A stretch of 64,000 bases of DNA. It comes from Terriglobales bacterium (lineage in GTDB: Bacteria > Acidobacteriota > Terriglobia > Terriglobales > Acidobacteriaceae). Numbering within the stretch: the first letter of the stretch is position 1; each line of letters begins with the position of its first letter. The notes below the pieces were generated by a model. The model saw nothing but the letters and a program-made list of their open reading frames with translations, was not told the DNA's origin and ran no database searches. This document shows, one piece after another, positions 37,701-47,451 of the stretch. Position numbers and translations under genes: made by a program. The stretch spans positions 25,867-89,866 of the forward strand of contig DASTZZ010000099.1 of assembly GCA_035764005.1 (NCBI GenBank). The letters run 5' to 3'.

Positions 37701-38721
37701 TGCACATGCTGAGAAGCAAGAGCGCGAAGCTGAGAACGTTCGCATCGCCGAGTTTCTGGTTACGTTACAGACCGAGCGCGAGCAGGGTGAACGAAAGGCT
37801 GCGGAGTTGAAAACCGCAGGCGAGAAAATCCGCGTACTTTGTGCAGAACTCGATGTGTCGCTGCGAGCCGTCCGCCAGGAGTTGGAGGTTGTTCGCGAGC
37901 GCCGCGGGGAACTGTCCACCGCATTGGCACGGCTGCAATCGGACACGCAGCATATGGCCGAGACGTGCGTGCAAGAGCTGTCGATGACCTCGGACGCGTT
38001 GCTCGCCGAACCGTCGATCTCGATTATCGAAGGCGAACCGCTCGCGCAAGAGGAAGGACTCTATCGCGAGATGCGGACGAAGCTCGAGAACATGGGTCCG
38101 GTGAACATGATGGCGCTCGAAGAGTACAAAGAAACCGCGCAACGCCATGAGTTCCTCGAGACCCAACGCAAAGACCTGATCGATTCCATCGAGAACACAC
38201 AAAACACGATCAAGGAAATCGACGAGTTCTCGAAGCAAAAGTTCGACGAGGCCTTCGTGAAGATCAACGAGAACTTCCAGATCACATTCCGTAAGCTCTT
38301 CGGAGGCGGACACGGTTTCATGAAGCTCACGGACGAGGAGAACTCGGCGGAGAGCGGCATCGACATCGTCGCCTCGCCCCCGGGGAAGAAGCTGCAGAAC
38401 GTACTGCTTCTATCAGGCGGAGAAAAGGCACTCACAGCGCTGTCGCTGCTGGTTGGCATTTTCCAATACCAACCGAGTCCGTTCTGCATCCTCGACGAAG
38501 TCGACGCGCCACTCGATGAATCAAACGTGGGTCGGTTCACCGATCTGGTGAAGGAGATGAGCGATCGCACGCAGTTCATCGTGATTACGCACCACAAGCG
38601 CACGATCAGTTCCTCGCCTGTGCTCTATGGCGTAACCATGCAGGAACCGGGAGTATCGAAGATCGTATCGGTGAGGTTCGGCGAGGAGACATCGAAGCTG
38701 GCGGTAGGGGCGACGGCGTAA
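34795..38721 (+). CDS. smc: Chromosome segregation protein SMC
   Basis: A 1308-residue SMC starting at GTG with AAGGAG upstream. The Walker A is GPNGCGKSN (33-41). A ~110-residue acidic insertion (~88-200) interrupts the N-terminal head. Long coiled coils flank a hinge at about 610-770 (ADFLEVDDQYEGVIDDFF onward). The signature LLSGGEKALTALSLL and Walker B CILDEVDAPLDESN are at the C-terminal end. It organises the chromosome as a dimer with ScpA/ScpB, neither of which is in the window. At ~1308 residues it is longer than the ~1190 of B. subtilis, because of the insertion. Confidence 0.96.
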   Translation: MLKLKKLQILGFKSFCDRTELKFHGEGIAAIVGPNGCGKSNVSDAISWVLGEQSARSLRGARMEDVIFAGTRDRKPTGMAEVSLTLIDPEVYEGDHSAAPEIDIQDELTGEDWDEASLRASAADETARAEEEARPGQLIDAEGNVIAVSAERNEAEEAPGFEGEDPSAPASVPDSGTAEVQAVNPDVVLRIRRRKFNSQFRAGEIVVTRRLFRSGESEYLLNGKLCRLRDIQDIFMGTGLGPESYAIIEQGRIGQILSSKPHDRRAIIEEAAGITKFKTKKRLAELRLEHARQNLARINDIFDEVTRQMNSLKRQAAKAERYAKLRDEMREKLRVVLASKLTQMALENAALAEKIQALSIEVGDRAGAVELMERAHSSVSERAYSLEAEGRAVHDRLSQIDVEAGRANSRGANNEERCAELVVRAASDEAELERTRTRLQELAAEEGGNRTVLESASAEVQMAEEQHRFEQEQAAEAGRQLAGVEQEQELRRRSVYEVMSAVTKVRGEIAQTEDHLASLSEQTLRLNSETESTLSEVEALGGRRGQVTMEFESINETVGALSARIAEVRTNLEEKRALELECKRHLDGLRSELATAMGKRASIEALLRDHGYSTESVKRLLKANSLEGGLAPAGVLADFLEVDDQYEGVIDDFFRDELNYIVVKSWNAAEEGMRLLKTDVDGRATFLVHPSDSQAKFSFAVDENAQRQPARDCVVPLTRCIRVLNGFGKSLEVILPKLRDGYIAPDASVARELALENPDAFFLSPTGETFHNVTVTGGKQRTEGPLSLKRELREVNRLVQMLEDALRNEEMRVQQLGREVSELSALLERLQDEKREAEKNAHSSGVALKQMESELARAEQRLHQLRLEMDRVLQQQSGKQELLAFKREELERHEVRQCELELEVNNAQQSLIEHRATRDSATHRAAEARARLAALEERRRAAAVALERISHMVREVSSRVEALESQIANAHAEKQEREAENVRIAEFLVTLQTEREQGERKAAELKTAGEKIRVLCAELDVSLRAVRQELEVVRERRGELSTALARLQSDTQHMAETCVQELSMTSDALLAEPSISIIEGEPLAQEEGLYREMRTKLENMGPVNMMALEEYKETAQRHEFLETQRKDLIDSIENTQNTIKEIDEFSKQKFDEAFVKINENFQITFRKLFGGGHGFMKLTDEENSAESGIDIVASPPGKKLQNVLLLSGGEKALTALSLLVGIFQYQPSPFCILDEVDAPLDESNVGRFTDLVKEMSDRTQFIVITHHKRTISSSPVLYGVTMQEPGVSKIVSVRFGEETSKLAVGATA

Positions 38722-38726
38722 AAGGC

Positions 38727-38887
38727 TTTTTCACACGGAGTCACGGAGGCAAGAATCGGTTTCAGGTTTCGAGTTTCAGTTTCGGCAAAGCCGGCTCTCA
38801 ACAGATACTTCGAGCAGAACTACTTTTCTTCCGAGCATCAATCTTTCTTGCTTTCTTCGTGTTCTCCGTGGCTCCGTGGTGAAAAAA
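38727..38887. repeat. MITE-like inverted repeat, family D copy 1
   Basis: Starts TTTTTCACACGGAGTCACGG and ends CTCCGTGGTGAAAAAA after CTCCGTGG; the arms are nearly complementary. The type resembles the element at 56301-56385 (CCACAGAGG...). It lies between smc and galE. Confidence 0.7.
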
Positions 38888-38973
38888 TGAAATCGACACT
38901 CCGCAATTCCACATCCTGAAAGTTTCTTTTCGAAGCGCGAACCCGCGCAACATTCCAAGTACAATCTAGGGGC

Positions 38974-39975
38974 ATGAAGACGCTCGTCACTGGCGGCGCT
39001 GGATACATCGGAGCGACCACCGTTCAAGCGTTGCTCGATGCCGGACATGAAGTGCGAGTTTTCGACAACCTGAGCAAAGGCAACGCTGATGCTATTCCTC
39101 CGACGGTCACGCTGATCAGAGGAGACGTTGGAAATCGCGAGCACATCGAACCTGTTCTCCGCGACTACCGCCCGGAGGCCGTTCTGCATTTTGCGGCGTC
39201 GATCGAGGCCGGCGAGTCGATGAAGGTTCCAGAAAAGTACTTCCGCAACAACTCGGCTGCTACGCTTACGCTGCTGGAGGCCATGCTCAGCGCGGGAATC
39301 GGGAAATTCATCTTTTCTTCGACAGCGGCGCTCTATGGCGAACCCAAGCGAATCCCGATTCAGGAAGACGATGAGCTGAGGCCGACGAACGCGTACGGAG
39401 AATCGAAACTGCTGGTCGAACGCATGCTGGCTTGGTTTCATCGCATTCATGGACTCCGATATGCCAGTCTTCGTTATTTCAATGCCTCCGGATCGAATGG
39501 CCGTTCCGGCGAGCGCCATGATCCCGAGTCGCACTTGATTCCGATTGTGCTGCAGGCCGCAACCGGCTTGCGCGATTCTGTTTCGATTTTTGGGACTGAC
39601 TATCCGACAAAAGATGGCACGTGCATTCGCGACTACATCCATGTAAGCGACTTGGCCGACGCGCACGTACTGGCGCTCGAAGCATTGGATCAGCGCGATA
39701 AGCTCATCTACAACCTGGGTGCCGGAGCGGGATTCAGCGTTCGCGAGGTGATCGACTCGGCAAAGAGAGTGACAGGGAAGCCCATCAAGGCAGTAGAAAA
39801 GAGTTGCAGACCGGGAGACCCTGCAGTCCTGGTAGCAAGCTCGGAACGCATCCGCAGGGAACTGAAATGGAATCCGAAGTACCCGGGTTTGGACGAGATC
39901 ATAGCCAGCGCCTGGGAATGGATGCAGACACATCCACAACTTTACGCCGAACCAGCCGGCGCACGCCGCTCCTGA
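38974..39975 (+). CDS. galE: UDP-glucose 4-epimerase
   Basis: A 333-residue short-chain dehydrogenase-type enzyme; AGGGG precedes the ATG. NAD-binding GGAGYIGATT at residues ~7-16, the Ser/Tyr-Lys catalytic set (FSSTAALYG, NAYGESK), and RYFNASGS. It interconverts UDP-galactose and UDP-glucose. First gene of galE-galK-galT, with galK beginning 4 bases after its stop. Confidence 0.96.
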   Translation: MKTLVTGGAGYIGATTVQALLDAGHEVRVFDNLSKGNADAIPPTVTLIRGDVGNREHIEPVLRDYRPEAVLHFAASIEAGESMKVPEKYFRNNSAATLTLLEAMLSAGIGKFIFSSTAALYGEPKRIPIQEDDELRPTNAYGESKLLVERMLAWFHRIHGLRYASLRYFNASGSNGRSGERHDPESHLIPIVLQAATGLRDSVSIFGTDYPTKDGTCIRDYIHVSDLADAHVLALEALDQRDKLIYNLGAGAGFSVREVIDSAKRVTGKPIKAVEKSCRPGDPAVLVASSERIRRELKWNPKYPGLDEIIASAWEWMQTHPQLYAEPAGARRS

Positions 39976-39979
39976 GACG

Positions 39980-41128
39980 ATGCAGATCGAAAGCTTTCAA
40001 CAGGAGTTCCAGAAGATCTATGGACGGCGGCCGGAGGTATATCGTGCGCCCGGTCGCGTAAATCTCATCGGTGAGCACACCGACTACAACGACGGCTTCG
40101 TGATGCCGGCGGCAATTAACTTCTTCACGTGGCTCGCGATCTCGCCAAGATCCGATTCAACCGTCAACATTCGCTCGCGTGCCTTCACTGAACCTGTAAC
40201 CGTCGTTTTGAACGGTGATCTGCGCCCGCGACATGCGTGGTCGGACTATGTGGTCGGCATCATCGAGCAGATAAGGCAGTCCGGCAAGAAGCTGGCAGGG
40301 GCAGACATCTTGATTCAGAGCGAGGTCCCAATGGGTTCGGGACTGAGTTCCTCTGCAGCGATCGAGGTAGCTGCAGGTTTTTCACTGCTTAGAACCAATC
40401 GATATACGGTGGACCGAACCGAGCTGGCTCTTCTTTGTCAGCGCGCGGAGAACCTGTTTGTGGGAATACGCTGCGGAATCATGGATCAATTCATTTCCTG
40501 TAATGGGACGGTCGATCACGCGCTCATGCTCGATTGCCGCAGTCTCGATTTCCGCCTGCTGCCCCTGTCGTCCGCTTCACGGATGGTGATCTGCAACACC
40601 ATGGTCAAGCACGAGCATGCTTCGGGTGAATACAACAAGAGACGCGATGAATGCGAAACCGGAGTATTGATGTTGCGTGAATTCATTCCCGAGATTCGCG
40701 CGCTGCGGGATGTCTCTACCCGCGAACTCGAGCAATATCGTGAGAAGCTACCGGAAACGATTTATCGACGCTGCCGTCATGTTGTCAGCGAAAATGAGCG
40801 CGTGCAGCGCGCGGCCAAAGCCCTCGAACAGCACGACATGAAACAGTTTGGCACGCTAATGGCGCAGTCACATGCCAGTCTGCGCGATGATTACGAAGTG
40901 AGCAGCCGAGAATTGGATTTAATGGTCGAGATTGCCAATCGACAGCCGGAAATCTTTGGCGCTCGCATGACGGGCGGCGGTTTCGGCGGATGCACGATCA
41001 ATTTGGTTGAAGGCTCGCACGCTGAGAGCTTTCGAGATAACGTCGCGAAGGAATATAAGAAGGCGACCGGTCTGTCGCCAGAGGTCTACATCTCGACGGC
41101 CGCCGATGGTGCGAACCAGGTTCAATGA
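39980..41128 (+). CDS. galK: Galactokinase
   Basis: A 382-residue GHMP kinase. Galactokinase signature [18 protein letters not shown] near residue 24, the ATP-loop [15 protein letters not shown], and the C-terminal [14 protein letters not shown]. It phosphorylates galactose to galactose-1-phosphate. It overlaps galT by four bases (ATGA), so translation is coupled. Confidence 0.96.
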   Translation: MQIESFQQEFQKIYGRRPEVYRAPGRVNLIGEHTDYNDGFVMPAAINFFTWLAISPRSDSTVNIRSRAFTEPVTVVLNGDLRPRHAWSDYVVGIIEQIRQSGKKLAGADILIQSEVPMGSGLSSSAAIEVAAGFSLLRTNRYTVDRTELALLCQRAENLFVGIRCGIMDQFISCNGTVDHALMLDCRSLDFRLLPLSSASRMVICNTMVKHEHASGEYNKRRDECETGVLMLREFIPEIRALRDVSTRELEQYREKLPETIYRRCRHVVSENERVQRAAKALEQHDMKQFGTLMAQSHASLRDDYEVSSRELDLMVEIANRQPEIFGARMTGGGFGGCTINLVEGSHAESFRDNVAKEYKKATGLSPEVYISTAADGANQVQ

Positions 41129-42168
41129 GTCTCGAACGGGATTTCTCGCGGTCTCCTCACCGTCGCTGGAATCCATTGCTGCGCGAGTGGGTGTTGGTCT
41201 CGCCACACCGCACACAGCGTCCATGGCAAGGGCAGGTCGAGAGGAGCGCTTCTGTAGCCAGGCCGAAGTACGATCCTGAATGCTATTTGTGCCCGGGAAA
41301 TTCTCGTGCTGGCGGACACAAGAATCCTGACTACAAGTCCACCTTTGTTTTTGACAACGACTACGCCGCTCTCGTTCCGCAAGTCCCCACAGGCGAAATC
41401 GACAAAGAGGGGCTGATCCGGGCTAAGACGGAACGCGGCATCTGTCGCGTGATCTGCTTTTCTCCGCGCCACGACCTTACTATTTCCAACATGGAACCCG
41501 ACGATGTCACGCGTGTGGTTCAGGTCTGGAGCGAACAGTACAAGGAACTAGGTTCGATCGATTGGATCAACCACGTGCAAATCTTCGAGAACCGCGGCGA
41601 GATGATGGGCGCGAGCAATCCGCATCCACATTGCCAGATATGGGCGAATGAAACGGTTCCGAATTTGCCGGCGGCTGAGCAGAGTGCACAATTGGAGTTT
41701 CGCAAGCAGAAGGATCGCTGCATGTTGTGTGAATACCTGGCGTTGGAGCGAGACAACGGTGAGCGTGTGGTTTGCGCGAATGACTTTTTTACTGTTGTGG
41801 TGCCATTTTGGGCGGTGTGGCCCTTCGAAGTATTGGTGCTGGCTAACCACCATTGCACTGGGCTGGACGAATTGGACGTGAGTGGACGACGTGGACTGGC
41901 CGATGTTTTGCGACGGATTACGTCGCGCTATGACAATGTTTTTGAAGTGTCATTCCCTTATTCGATGGGGTTTCACCAGAGACCTACTGACGGGCAGCCA
42001 CACCCTGAGTGGCACCTTCATGCGCATTTCTATCCACCGCTTCTTCGCTCGGCGACTGTGCGGAAGTTCATGGTGGGGTATGAAATGCTCGCGAGTCCTC
42101 AGCGGGACATAACACCGGAATCGGCAGCCGAGAGGATGAGAGCGGCTTCGGAGGCGCCGCTTGGATGA
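41125..42168 (+). CDS. galT: Galactose-1-phosphate uridylyltransferase
   Basis: A 347-residue HIT-superfamily enzyme. The nucleophile region is [10 protein letters not shown] (HPH with the uridylylated His). Zinc ligand candidates are CYLCPGN and the CMLCEY pair, and HLHAHFYPP occurs near the C-terminus. It exchanges UMP between UDP-glucose and galactose-1-phosphate, completing the Leloir operon. It converges with the sigma54 activator. Confidence 0.95.
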   Translation: MSLERDFSRSPHRRWNPLLREWVLVSPHRTQRPWQGQVERSASVARPKYDPECYLCPGNSRAGGHKNPDYKSTFVFDNDYAALVPQVPTGEIDKEGLIRAKTERGICRVICFSPRHDLTISNMEPDDVTRVVQVWSEQYKELGSIDWINHVQIFENRGEMMGASNPHPHCQIWANETVPNLPAAEQSAQLEFRKQKDRCMLCEYLALERDNGERVVCANDFFTVVVPFWAVWPFEVLVLANHHCTGLDELDVSGRRGLADVLRRITSRYDNVFEVSFPYSMGFHQRPTDGQPHPEWHLHAHFYPPLLRSATVRKFMVGYEMLASPQRDITPESAAERMRAASEAPLG

Positions 42169-42304
42169 CCTGGGCCACGGTCCAACTCTTCGGATCCAGA
42201 TGGCCAGATTTCGCGATCTCTGTGATTGAGTGAAGCGGTGACGGCGGCACTCGATGAAATTGCTACGGAACACCCGGCCGAGGGCGGCCGGCTCCACGAT
42301 GGAG

Positions 42305-44239
42305 CTATCCGCTCATGCGCTTCACTTCGAGTTTCAAATCGAGACGGCGAATCAATCGCAGTAAAGAATTTGGGTGCAGCCCAAGCGATTTCGCGGCTTC
42401 GATGTAGCTGCCGTTTGCGTCCTGTAGCGCCTGCAAAATCACTTGGCGTTTCGTGTCCTTCATTGCGCCTGCGTATTTTGTGGCAGGGGCGCCGGCGTGT
42501 GTGGCTGTCTCGGAGATCGCATCGGGAAGGTCCTCTACCAAAATAGAATCCGTGGCTCCGAGTACGAGGGCGCGTTCGATTGCGTTCTCCAGTTCACGCA
42601 CGTTGCCGGGCCAGTCATAGTTCGCCAAGCTCAGCTTTGCTTCAGGCGAGAGAGGTTTCGCGCGCGTGTTGCACTTCTTGGCGGTCTTGCCGATGAAGTG
42701 TTCCGCCAAAGGCAGGATGTCTTCGCGACGCTCGCGCAACGGAGGCATCGAGATTGCCACAACGTTTAGGCGATAAAAAAGGTCTTTGCGAAACTTGCCT
42801 TCTTCAACCGCTTGCTCAAGATCCTGATTGGTTGCCGCGACCAGGCGCAGGTCAACCTTGATCGGCTTGGTTCCGCCGACACGCTCAAATTCGCGCTGTT
42901 GCAAAACGCGCAGCAACTTTGCCTGCAGCGGGAGCGCAAGCTCACCGATTTCATCGAGAAATAACGTTCCTCCCGCAGCCGCTTCGATCTTTCCTTTCTT
43001 CTGCGCAACCGCGCCGGTGAATGCTCCTTTTTCGTATCCGAAGAGCTCACTCTCCAGCAGATTTTCAGCAATAGCAGCGCAGTTGATGGGCACGAATGGG
43101 GCATTCGCTCGTTTGCTGTTGGTGTGAACGGCATGCGCGACCAGTTCTTTTCCGGTGCCGCTCTCGCCCTGGATCAAAACGGTTGCATCGGTGGGCGCGA
43201 CTCGACGAATGAATTCGAAGACCTCGCGCATGCGGGCACTCGATCCCACCATATTGTGCTCGATGGTGATCTGGGTTCGCAGCTCGCGATTCTCCTGCCG
43301 CAGCTCTTCCAAATAGCCGATGTTGTTGAGGGCGAGACTGGCGAGGCTGGCGATAGCCGTAAGCATTTGCAGATGGTTTGCGTCGAAGCGTACGCGAGCA
43401 TCTTGCGTATCGAGGTAGATCACGCCCGCCACCCGGCCCGAAATCACAAGTGGAGCGCACAGTAGCGAATGCACCGGTAACTCTGCGAAGCTGGCGCTCT
43501 TTTTCAACTCCGTATTGGCGGAGACATTCGTCATCAGCAACGCGCTCTGCTCGCGGAAAACGCGAGCGACAATGGTTTTGCTCACGCGAACCGGAACACT
43601 CGGACCCCGACGCCGATCCCATGCGGCAGACCATGCGATCTGGTCGGAGTCATCGGCGAAACAGAGAAGAGCTCCCCGATCAGCGGGTACCACGTCAAAA
43701 ATCATGCCCAGAAGTTCCCACGCCAGCGAGTCGTGATCGCGCAGTTTGCTGATGTTCTTGGAAATGACGAGCAGCGTATTCAGATCGCGGGCTACGCGGC
43801 TGCCCTGCGCAAAGTTTGTAGTGTGCGAATCAGCCTTGAGATAAACCGCGTCGTCTTCGCGAAGCAACGTTTGTGAGCCCTGTACATCGGCAGATTCTTC
43901 GAGTTCGGCGCGACTGCGTTGAGGGCGAGCTTCCCCTTCGTGCACGAAGAAGCTGAATACCGAGCTTCCCAGTGAGACCTGATCGCCGTGTTGAAGATAA
44001 TGCTGCGTCACCGGGATACCGTTCACGACTGTGCCGTGCAGGCTGCCAAGATCCCGAATCAGGAACTGATCGTCTTCGCGAGTAATGACGCAATGCTGGC
44101 GCGAGAGGATGGGATCGGCGATGCAGACAAGATTTGCGACTCCGCGGCCAATCGTGGTCTCCTCTTGTTCCAGAGAAACAACCGTCTGCGCGAGTGGTCC
44201 GGAATGAACTACGAGCCTGGGGGTCTGCGTGGTCGGCAT
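42305..44239 (-). CDS. FHA-GAF-sigma54 activator
   Basis: About 644 residues from the ATG at 44239; an upstream GTG at 44269 would add ten residues without better support. N-terminal FHA domain ([30 protein letters not shown]) binds phosphothreonine. A GAF domain follows (about 145-325). The AAA+ core has [18 protein letters not shown] (the sigma54-contact GAFTGA loop) and [10 protein letters not shown] Fis-type HTH ends the protein ([20 protein letters not shown]). It activates RpoN-dependent promoters when the FHA partner or a GAF ligand signals. The target is not evident; the enhancer may be the palindrome just upstream. Confidence 0.94.
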   Translation of the reverse strand: MPTTQTPRLVVHSGPLAQTVVSLEQEETTIGRGVANLVCIADPILSRQHCVITREDDQFLIRDLGSLHGTVVNGIPVTQHYLQHGDQVSLGSSVFSFFVHEGEARPQRSRAELEESADVQGSQTLLREDDAVYLKADSHTTNFAQGSRVARDLNTLLVISKNISKLRDHDSLAWELLGMIFDVVPADRGALLCFADDSDQIAWSAAWDRRRGPSVPVRVSKTIVARVFREQSALLMTNVSANTELKKSASFAELPVHSLLCAPLVISGRVAGVIYLDTQDARVRFDANHLQMLTAIASLASLALNNIGYLEELRQENRELRTQITIEHNMVGSSARMREVFEFIRRVAPTDATVLIQGESGTGKELVAHAVHTNSKRANAPFVPINCAAIAENLLESELFGYEKGAFTGAVAQKKGKIEAAAGGTLFLDEIGELALPLQAKLLRVLQQREFERVGGTKPIKVDLRLVAATNQDLEQAVEEGKFRKDLFYRLNVVAISMPPLRERREDILPLAEHFIGKTAKKCNTRAKPLSPEAKLSLANYDWPGNVRELENAIERALVLGATDSILVEDLPDAISETATHAGAPATKYAGAMKDTKRQVILQALQDANGSYIEAAKSLGLHPNSLLRLIRRLDLKLEVKRMSG

Positions 44240-44325
44240 CTGCAGGAATGTACTTCGAAGATTTAGCACAGTTGACGGTACGTTTGCATCTGGCCGGCCT
44301 GGATTAACCGATGAGTTTATGCACC

Positions 44326-44343
44326 GTTAACCGTTCGGTTAAC
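44326..44343. promoter_or_regulatory. GTTAACCG inverted repeat upstream of the sigma54 activator
   Basis: GTTAACCG, two T, then CGGTTAAC: 8-base arms. A half-copy (ATTAACCG) lies at 44303. It is in the divergent region between the activator and the small gene on the other strand and could be an operator or enhancer. Confidence 0.45.
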
Positions 44344-44497
44344 GCGAGTCCGAACTTGGGACCAGAATGCAGCGGCCCGACTAAGTGCAATCGTCTAAGT
44401 TGCTGAAACCGAAACACTTGCTTCGGTGTCCATGTGAATTGGATAGGTCACTTGCTCTGGCAGCATGCGTGCAAAAAGGCTTGGCATGGAGACGACG

Positions 44498-44722
44498 ATG
44501 GCAGCCGAAAAAAATTACAAGCCTTGGAATACCCCTGATTTCGAGCTCAAGTTCCGAGAGGCGATGGGCCGCGAGATGACTCGCCAGGAACGCGAATTTT
44601 TTGGGCTCATGGATGAAGACGGCGCGCGCGATGAGGAAGCTGGTCCGTCCAGTAGTCCGGCTTCCGAAACGTCTCAATTCGCGTGGCAATCGCTGCGGCG
44701 GGTTACACCTCTGCTCGGCTGA
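44498..44722 (+). CDS. Small hypothetical protein
   Basis: A 74-residue protein from the ATG at 44498, chosen because GGAG lies 6 bases upstream; in-frame ATGs at 44465 and 44486 are possible. It has a charged N-terminus with PWNTPDFELKFREAMGRE and ends in a low-complexity Ser/Pro stretch. No family was recognised. It is followed on the same strand by another small gene. Confidence 0.55.
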   Translation: MAAEKNYKPWNTPDFELKFREAMGREMTRQEREFFGLMDEDGARDEEAGPSSSPASETSQFAWQSLRRVTPLLG

Positions 44723-44764
44723 CTTCGTCACCTTTTCACTTGTTCAAGAAAACGGAGAACTCAC

Positions 44765-44944
44765 ATGAAGACCCCGGACTCATACGAATCGAATTGCGAT
44801 CAGGAAGTGAGAGTGCGCTATATCGATGCGCAGGGCGCATTTCGAGAAGAGCGGCTGCATCTGCTCAACCTCGCGACATTCATCTTGAAAAACATTCAAC
44901 GCAAGCCTGTTTTGGATTCTGAGGAAATGCACGACTCCTACTGA
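44765..44944 (+). CDS. Very small hypothetical protein (59 aa)
   Basis: From an ATG with GGAGAA 6 bases before it, a 59-codon frame runs to a TGA and is followed after ~33 bases by a good intrinsic terminator. The peptide begins MKTPDSYESNCDQEVRVRY and includes LHLLNLATFILKNIQRKP. A ribosome site and a terminator make it a likely real gene. Function unknown; probably co-transcribed with the 74-residue gene. Confidence 0.6.
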   Translation: MKTPDSYESNCDQEVRVRYIDAQGAFREERLHLLNLATFILKNIQRKPVLDSEEMHDSY

Positions 44945-44977
44945 CGTTTCCGTAAGAACTCTCTCACCTCGGAGCGA

Positions 44978-45013
44978 CTCTGGCCAGTTGCCAGGCTGGC
45001 CAGAGATCTTTTT
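44978..45013 (+). terminator. Rho-independent terminator
   Basis: CTCTGGCCA and TGGCCAGAG form a 9-base stem with a 10-base loop, followed by ATCTTTTT. It closes the small-gene pair. Confidence 0.85.
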
Positions 45014-45448
45014 CAATTCTTTTTATCAGCTCTACTTGCACAACTGTGCATCTGATTTCCATCCGAATCTCTTCCAGCTATGTAAGCACTTATTATCGAC
45101 GCAAACCCGACGAGCAGAGGCCCGAAGGGCCGAAAGAAGCGCAGCCCAGTGGCGTCAGCCCTGGGGTGACGGAGCCAGGGAAAATCTGAGCCCTGAAAGG
45201 GCGGCATTAATTTTCTCGGAGCCATGAATGAGGGAAATCGAAAATGGGGCCAGCATCGGTTGCCATTGTTACGATCGAATGGTGCCGCCCTTCAGGGCTT
45301 CAACTTCTTCGCTGGGCTTTACCCAGGGCTGACGCCGCTGGGCTGCGCTTCTTTCGGCCCTTTGGGCCTGTTTTGATGAGACCGAAGATGCTATAGGAAC
45401 ATAACTTTCGCGTATGCTAGTCATTCATCTTCATCAGCCGAGGACCTC
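45014..45448. other. Gene-free stretch filled mainly by a large inverted repeat
   Basis: No gene is seen. The family C inverted repeat (45118-45369) covers most of it. The remaining ~80 bases before 45449 should hold the promoter of the DUF3467 gene. Confidence 0.6.
45118..45369. repeat. MITE-like inverted repeat, family C
   Basis: A 252-base element with very long arms: the left begins AGGCCCGAAGGGCCGAAAG and the right ends CTTTCGGCCCTTTGGGCCT, pairing with few mismatches over ~50 bases (including GCAGCCCAGTGGCGTCAGCC). An inner GAGCCCTGAAAGGGCGGC / GCCGCCCTTCAGGGCTT pair continues the hairpin. No protein is encoded. Confidence 0.85.
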
Positions 45449-45748
45449 GTGCCGCCAGTACCACAGCCGCCAAATGTGAAACTCACCGCCACCAACGATT
45501 ATCGCGAGAGCTATTCGAACAGCGTGCAAGTGCGGGTCAGCGTGTGGGATTTCTTTCTTGCCTTCGGAACACTCCGCGCACAAACGCCCAACGAAGTTGA
45601 GGTCGCAAACTTTCAGGGAATTTATCTCAGCCCGCAACAGGCGAAGGCGCTGCTGATGATTCTGCAGCAGAACGTTTCCCAATATGAAAGCGCCTTTGGA
45701 GAGATCAAGCTTGATCCGCAATTTGCGCAGCAAGGGCCGGTGAATTAG
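45449..45748 (+). CDS. DUF3467 family protein
   Basis: A 99-residue protein starting at GTG. YSNSVQVRVSVWDFFLAFGT and YLSPQQAKALLMILQQNV match the DUF3467 family, which is widespread and of unknown function. It ends 17 bases before the glycosyltransferase gene and is probably in its operon. Confidence 0.82.
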   Translation: MPPVPQPPNVKLTATNDYRESYSNSVQVRVSVWDFFLAFGTLRAQTPNEVEVANFQGIYLSPQQAKALLMILQQNVSQYESAFGEIKLDPQFAQQGPVN

Positions 45749-45765
45749 CCGCGATCGCGCCACAG

Positions 45766-47451
45766 ATGCGAAAGCTTGCGCGAGCGCCCAATCCACAGAT
45801 CGGCAATCTGCAGTGGTTCGCGTTGATTTTCTGCGCGATTTTTCTGCTCCATGCGCCGCTGCTGCGCCTTCCGTACTTTTGGGATGAAGCCGGATACTAC
45901 ATTCCCGCAGCGTATGAGTTCTTCACCTCTGGACATTTGATTCCGCACTCCGTGCCGAGCAACGCTCATCCACCGCTGCCGGCGATATATCTCGCGCTCT
46001 GGTGGAAGCTTTCGGCATTCAAACCCGCAGTCACACGCACAGCTATGCTGCTCGTGGCAGCTTTTGCGCTGCTGGCGGTGTACAGCTTAGCGAGACTTTT
46101 GAGCAGCAATGCCGTCGCGTTTGCCGTGCTGCTGTGTACTTCGATTTATCCAGTTTGGTTTGCGCAGAGTTCACTCGCGCATTCCGATTTGCCTGCGGCA
46201 GCGTTGGTGCTCTGGGGATTCCTCTTTTACTTCCGCAGCTTGCCTCGGGAAGCGTCTGTGTCGGCGGGAGCAAACGCGACGGCAAGCGGCGTCAGCAAAC
46301 CTCTGCTTGGCTCACTTGTGGCTGCATCAGTGTTTTTTACTTTGGGTGCGCTGTGCAAGGAAACCGCAATCGTGAGTCCGTTAGCGCTGGCCGCCTACGA
46401 TGCTGTGGCTGCATTTCATCCGGACAAACCGCGAGAACGCGGTTGGTATATGAGGCCAGCGCTGCTCGCCATCAGCATTGTCCCGCTGGCGCTCTGGTTC
46501 GCGTACCACCGCGTCCGCACGGGGTTCTTCTTCGGGAATCCAGAATTTTTCGCGTACAACGTGAGTGGTACGCTCACGCCCCTGCGCATCGCGATCTCCC
46601 TCTTGCTTCGGCTATGGCAGATGCTCGGATACATGAATATGTGGCTGCTGACGCTGGCGACCATCTGGGCCATGCGATATCCAGCCCTCATGGAAAGCGA
46701 TGGAACGGAGCGGCGGCGCATTGGGCTTGGCGCGCAGTACCGGATTGCTGCAGTCCTTTGCGCAAATCTGGTTCTGTTCTCCTTCGTGGGAGGAGCTGTT
46801 TTAGCCCGGTATCTGTTGCCAACGTATCCGCTTGTTCTATTGATTGGAGTCTCCACTCTGCGGCGACGAATTCCAGAATGGAAATTGGGTGTTGCTCTTG
46901 TGATTGCGGGATTTGTACTCGGTCTATTCTCCAATCCGTTCGGCTACATTCCACCGGAGGACAATCTCAGTTATCGCAATTATGTCATCTTGCACAAACA
47001 AGCCGCGGATTATCTGCAGCAGCATGATCCGCATGCTCGAGTGCTGACGGCATGGACCGCCACCGACGAGCTGACGAAGCCATTCTTGGGGTACGTGCAC
47101 CAACCGATGCAGGTTGTAAAAATTGAAGACTTCTCCATGCAACAGATCGAATCAGCGCGAATGGCTGGAGGCCAGTACGATGCCGCTCTGCTGTTTTCCA
47201 CCAAGCAGGAGCCGAGTGCTTCGTTGCTCGATCGCTGGCCTTGGTGGGAGCGAATCAGCCGCAAATACTTCGGATTTCATCGAGACATCCCGCCGGAGGT
47301 CGCAGCGGAGATGCTCGGCGGCCGGATCGTGTGGGAGCGCAGAAGAGGTCAGCAGTGGGCTGCAATTGTTAGCTTTGATCGGGTGGAGAATGCGGCTGTT
47401 TGCGACAGAGGCTTATCTTTTTGTCATTCCGAACCGCTGCTGTTGCGGTGA
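45766..47451 (+). CDS. GT39-like membrane glycosyltransferase, tail encoded by a repeat
   Basis: A 561-residue integral membrane protein with about ten hydrophobic helices and the N-terminal acidic motif PYFWDEAGYY, as in ArnT/PMT-type (GT39) enzymes that move sugars from polyprenyl-phosphate. HPPLPAIYLALWW and a large C-terminal soluble part follow. The last ~10 residues (CHSEPLLLR and the preceding residue) are encoded by the start of repeat family B copy 2, so the natural end was changed by the element. Exact sugar unknown. Confidence 0.88.
   Translation: MRKLARAPNPQIGNLQWFALIFCAIFLLHAPLLRLPYFWDEAGYYIPAAYEFFTSGHLIPHSVPSNAHPPLPAIYLALWWKLSAFKPAVTRTAMLLVAAFALLAVYSLARLLSSNAVAFAVLLCTSIYPVWFAQSSLAHSDLPAAALVLWGFLFYFRSLPREASVSAGANATASGVSKPLLGSLVAASVFFTLGALCKETAIVSPLALAAYDAVAAFHPDKPRERGWYMRPALLAISIVPLALWFAYHRVRTGFFFGNPEFFAYNVSGTLTPLRIAISLLLRLWQMLGYMNMWLLTLATIWAMRYPALMESDGTERRRIGLGAQYRIAAVLCANLVLFSFVGGAVLARYLLPTYPLVLLIGVSTLRRRIPEWKLGVALVIAGFVLGLFSNPFGYIPPEDNLSYRNYVILHKQAADYLQQHDPHARVLTAWTATDELTKPFLGYVHQPMQVVKIEDFSMQQIESARMAGGQYDAALLFSTKQEPSASLLDRWPWWERISRKYFGFHRDIPPEVAAEMLGGRIVWERRRGQQWAAIVSFDRVENAAVCDRGLSFCHSEPLLLR

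Noticed and set aside
38776..39939. A 387-codon open frame on the minus strand opposite galE
   Set aside because: It lies opposite a secure galE with normal codon use, has no ribosome site and resembles nothing; long antisense frames are usual in G+C-rich DNA.
46002..47027. A 341-codon frame inside the GT39 gene
   Set aside because: An alternative frame with many Cys and Arg and no family; the GT39 frame is convincing.
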